Assembly: GCF_029961185.1 (NCBI RefSeq)
Contig: NZ_JASBQQ010000006.1
Location: 202,162-266,161 of the forward strand
Length of the DNA: 64,000 bases
Reading direction: 5' to 3'
DNA from: Albidovulum aestuarii
GTDB lineage: Bacteria; Pseudomonadota; Alphaproteobacteria; Rhodobacterales; Rhodobacteraceae
This document shows positions 62,472 to 64,000 of the stretch, piece by piece. The number at the start of each line of letters is the position of its first letter. Positions within the stretch are counted from its first letter, which is position 1. Position numbers and translations under genes: made by a program. The notes beneath the pieces were generated by a model, which worked only from the letters and a program-made list of their open reading frames with translations, did no database searches and was not told the origin of the DNA.

Positions 62472-63155
62472 ATGCTCCGCTTTCCGCTCGTTCCGGCCCT
62501 GCTTTGCCTTGTCGCGACCGGTGTTCCGGCGTCAGCGCAATCCTTTACGGATGATGAACTTCTGCAGGTGTTCCGCAACCAGAGGGATGCGTTCCGAGCG
62601 GCGTCGGAAAGCGGTGTCGGGCAAACCCGGGGGCTGACGCTGGTCACCGTTGACGATGTCGAGGTGGCGACGGAAGCCGCCGAGCCCACCACATCGGGAG
62701 ATACCGGCGGCGGCGTGACGGTTGAACTTGAGCCGCTCACACTCGATGTTCCTGATCAGGCGCAGACCGGAACCCCGGAGGAGGCGCCGAAGCAGGTGGT
62801 ATTCGGCCAGTTGGCGCCCGAATTGCAAATCAACGTCAATATCCGGTTCGCTTTCGATTCCGCGGCGCTGACCGAGGATCAGAAACCGCTGCTGGCGCAG
62901 CTGTGTTCCGTCATGCGCGAAAGCGACATCCAGCTTTTCCGCATTGCCGGCCATACAGACGCATCCGGGTCGGATGCCTATAACGAACGCCTGTCGCAAC
63001 TCCGCGCCGAAGAAGTGCAGCGATATCTGGTCCGCGATTGCGGCATCGCCGCCACGCGGCTTGAGGCGGTCGGCCTTGGTGAACGCTTCCTCGCCGATCA
63101 GGCCGACCCGAAAGCCCCGGAAAACCGCCGGGTGGAGTTTCAGGCGTTGAGCTGA
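62472..63155 (+). CDS. OmpA-family periplasmic protein, T6SS-associated
   Basis: The ATG at 62472 follows GGATGG and gives a signal peptide (MLRFPLVPALLCLVATGVPASA), leaving about 205 mature residues; an upstream ATG at 62448 is also in frame. After a Gln/Glu-rich helix and a Thr/Gly-rich stretch, the C-terminus is an OmpA domain with FAFDSAALTEDQ, IAGHTDASGSDAYNERLSQLRAEEV and ENRRVEF. It binds peptidoglycan in the periplasm. It is divergent from pppA and ends just before the tRNA-Leu region; it may support T6SS anchoring, though TssL already carries such a domain. Confidence 0.85.
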   Translation: MLRFPLVPALLCLVATGVPASAQSFTDDELLQVFRNQRDAFRAASESGVGQTRGLTLVTVDDVEVATEAAEPTTSGDTGGGVTVELEPLTLDVPDQAQTGTPEEAPKQVVFGQLAPELQINVNIRFAFDSAALTEDQKPLLAQLCSVMRESDIQLFRIAGHTDASGSDAYNERLSQLRAEEVQRYLVRDCGIAATRLEAVGLGERFLADQADPKAPENRRVEFQALS

Positions 63156-63163
63156 GGCATCTC

Positions 63164-63221
63164 TGGTACCCGCGGCCGGATTTGAACCGGCACGGCCTTT
63201 CGGCCTAGGGATTTTAAGTCC
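63164..63221 (-). pseudogene. 3'-half tRNA-Leu-like fragment
   Basis: Read on the minus strand, this begins GGACTTAAAATCC (anticodon arm with TAA), has a long variable arm, a T arm CCGGTTCAAATCCGG and an acceptor end CGCGGGT-A-CCA. No D arm or 5' acceptor lies before it. It directly follows the complete tRNA-Leu after 6 bases. It looks like a displaced 3' half left by integration into a tRNA gene. The acceptor arm does not match the neighbouring tRNA. Confidence 0.7.
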
Positions 63222-63227
63222 AATTAG

Positions 63228-63316
63228 TGGTGCGGACTGCGGGACTCGAACCCGCACTTTCCGTAAGGAAAACAAGATTTTAAGTCTCGGGCGTCTACCA
63301 ATTCCGCCAAGTCCGC
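63228..63316 (-). tRNA. tRNA-Leu (TAA)
   Basis: The minus strand gives GCGGACT at the 5' end and AGTCCGC at the 3' end, a long variable arm as in leucine tRNA, a T arm GCGGGTTCGAGTCCCGC, and the anticodon loop CTTAAAA with anticodon TAA. CCA is encoded. The anticodon segment GACTTAAAATC is shared with the fragment next to it. Confidence 0.95.
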
Positions 63317-63318
63317 TC

Positions 63319-63356
63319 TGGCACAGTGGCACACTTTTGGCACAGGTAGTGGCACA
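63319..63356. repeat. Four copies of TGGCACA
   Basis: TGGCACA starts at 63319, 63327, 63338 and 63350, directly beside the tRNA-Leu 5' end. Such short direct repeats next to a tRNA gene can be arm-type sites of a tyrosine integrase, but no integrase gene is in view. Confidence 0.5.
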
Positions 63357-63423
63357 AGACAATTGGTGATGACGTTCCGCGCCGTCCATACTACTTCTAG
63401 AAGATGATGACGATGCTTAGGGT

Positions 63424-64000
63424 ATGAACGTGGCAAGGGTGCCAGAAAAATATAGTCGACCAGCTCACACCATTTCGGGTTATTGCGCTGCCTGCCAGGG
63501 AGTTGCTAACTCGCAATACAAAATCTTCAAAATCACAACTTTGGCGCATTCCACGAGAAGGTCACAGAGCTTAGCGCCCACACATCAAGCAGTAGGAGCG
63601 TGCGTTGGGTGCGAGCAGATGGCGTTGTTCTATCTTAGGGTGACCAAGGGCGGGAAGTTAGCCAGCATCGCATCCATTGATCAGAGCGATGGCAACATAC
63701 TACTACGAAATGACATTTCGGCACGCCTTATCTCACAGCTTCCCGGGCGAAAGTCACCAATCATTCCAGAGTTTCTTCCGGCAACCGTAGCGCGAGCGTT
63801 TGAGGATGCGGAGAACTCGTTTCTCGCCGGTCATTGGAACCAATCTGCTGCTTCCTTTCGTAAGGCAGTCGATCGCGCGATTTCACCGATGGTGGCTGAA
63901 GACGAACAGCTTCAGAAAAATACTGGACTTGCCCGGCTTTGGTGGAGAGCGTTTAGCTCACTTCCCGGGCCTTTCGCTCGAAGGCGATGGGGCTCTGGAA
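63424..64000 (+). CDS. Zinc-knuckle, DUF4145-like protein (partial, runs off right edge)
   Basis: One frame is open from the ATG at 63424 to the window end, at least 192 residues. Two CxxC pairs (Cys21-Cys24, Cys60-Cys63) form a zinc ribbon around ACQG and VGCEQ, and LPATVARAFEDAENSFLAGHWNQSAASFRKAVDRAI resembles DUF4145, found in restriction-modification and defence loci. Base composition is clearly lower in GC than the T6SS genes. The ribosome site is weak, and the end of the visible frame departs from the family pattern, so a frame error is possible. Confidence 0.6.
   Translation, partial: MNVARVPEKYSRPAHTISGYCAACQGVANSQYKIFKITTLAHSTRRSQSLAPTHQAVGACVGCEQMALFYLRVTKGGKLASIASIDQSDGNILLRNDISARLISQLPGRKSPIIPEFLPATVARAFEDAENSFLAGHWNQSAASFRKAVDRAISPMVAEDEQLQKNTGLARLWWRAFSSLPGPFARRRWGSG

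Noticed and set aside
63164..63221. A second complete tRNA-Leu
   Set aside because: Only anticodon arm to acceptor 3' end is present; no D arm or 5' acceptor precedes it.

Overview
The window looks like chromosomal DNA of an alphaproteobacterium of the Rhodobacteraceae/Roseobacter type. The evidence is high GC coding sequence, a 41-residue ribosomal protein L36, a stand-alone NDUFS4-like complex I accessory protein, DNA polymerase IV with a zinc-ribbon N-terminus, an N-methylglutamate (NMG) pathway cluster for methylamine, and two TRAP transporters. The organism name is inference; there is no rRNA or housekeeping marker that fixes the species.

Layout. (1) 1-7433 is a C1/nitrogen block: a GcvT-like folate-dependent aminomethyltransferase cut by the left edge, an Amt transporter with a small membrane protein, then mgsA-mgsB-mgsC (N-methylglutamate synthase) and gmaS (gamma-glutamylmethylamide synthetase), closed by a strong terminator. 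These genes would import methylamine or ammonium and convert methylamine through gamma-glutamylmethylamide to N-methylglutamate; the NMG dehydrogenase genes are not in the window. (2) 7779-18448 holds two TRAP transport units, each divergent from its own regulator: LysR with dctPQM and an alpha/beta hydrolase, and IclR with an iron alcohol dehydrogenase and dctPQM. Both have a hairpin between the P and Q genes, and the IclR intergenic region carries a perfect 12-bp inverted repeat. (3) 18772-27130 is a mixed accessory zone: two small membrane proteins, a secreted metallo-beta-lactamase-fold enzyme, an AraC regulator, a broken GlxA-type regulator, a large membrane protein of unknown function, a complex I accessory gene and a fragment of a winged-helix regulator. 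(4) 27130-34409 contains a repeat-rich gap, a stomatin/NfeD pair, a NUDIX hydrolase, dinB, N-formylglutamate amidohydrolase, tRNA-Val(GAC), rpmJ and a spermidine-synthase-like membrane fusion protein.

(5) 34484-63155 is one nearly complete type VI secretion system (T6SS). It holds a DUF6484 protein, ClpV, a Ser/Thr kinase, TssA, TssB, TssC, Hcp, TssE, TssF, TssG, an FHA protein, TssJ, TssK, a TssL with an OmpA domain, TssM, TagF, VgrG, a TssL/TssM-like chimera without an NTPase, an M15 peptidase, a PP2C phosphatase and an OmpA lipid-free protein. Kinase, phosphatase, FHA protein and TagF together suggest post-translational control by threonine phosphorylation. No PAAR gene, cargo effector or immunity gene is recognisable. 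The minus-strand module vgrG - chimera - peptidase - phosphatase is the most unusual part.

(6) 63164-64000 has tRNA-Leu(TAA) followed by a 3'-half tRNA-Leu-like fragment, a cluster of short direct repeats, and the start of a lower-GC gene with zinc knuckles and a DUF4145-like segment. This looks like a genomic-island junction at the window edge.
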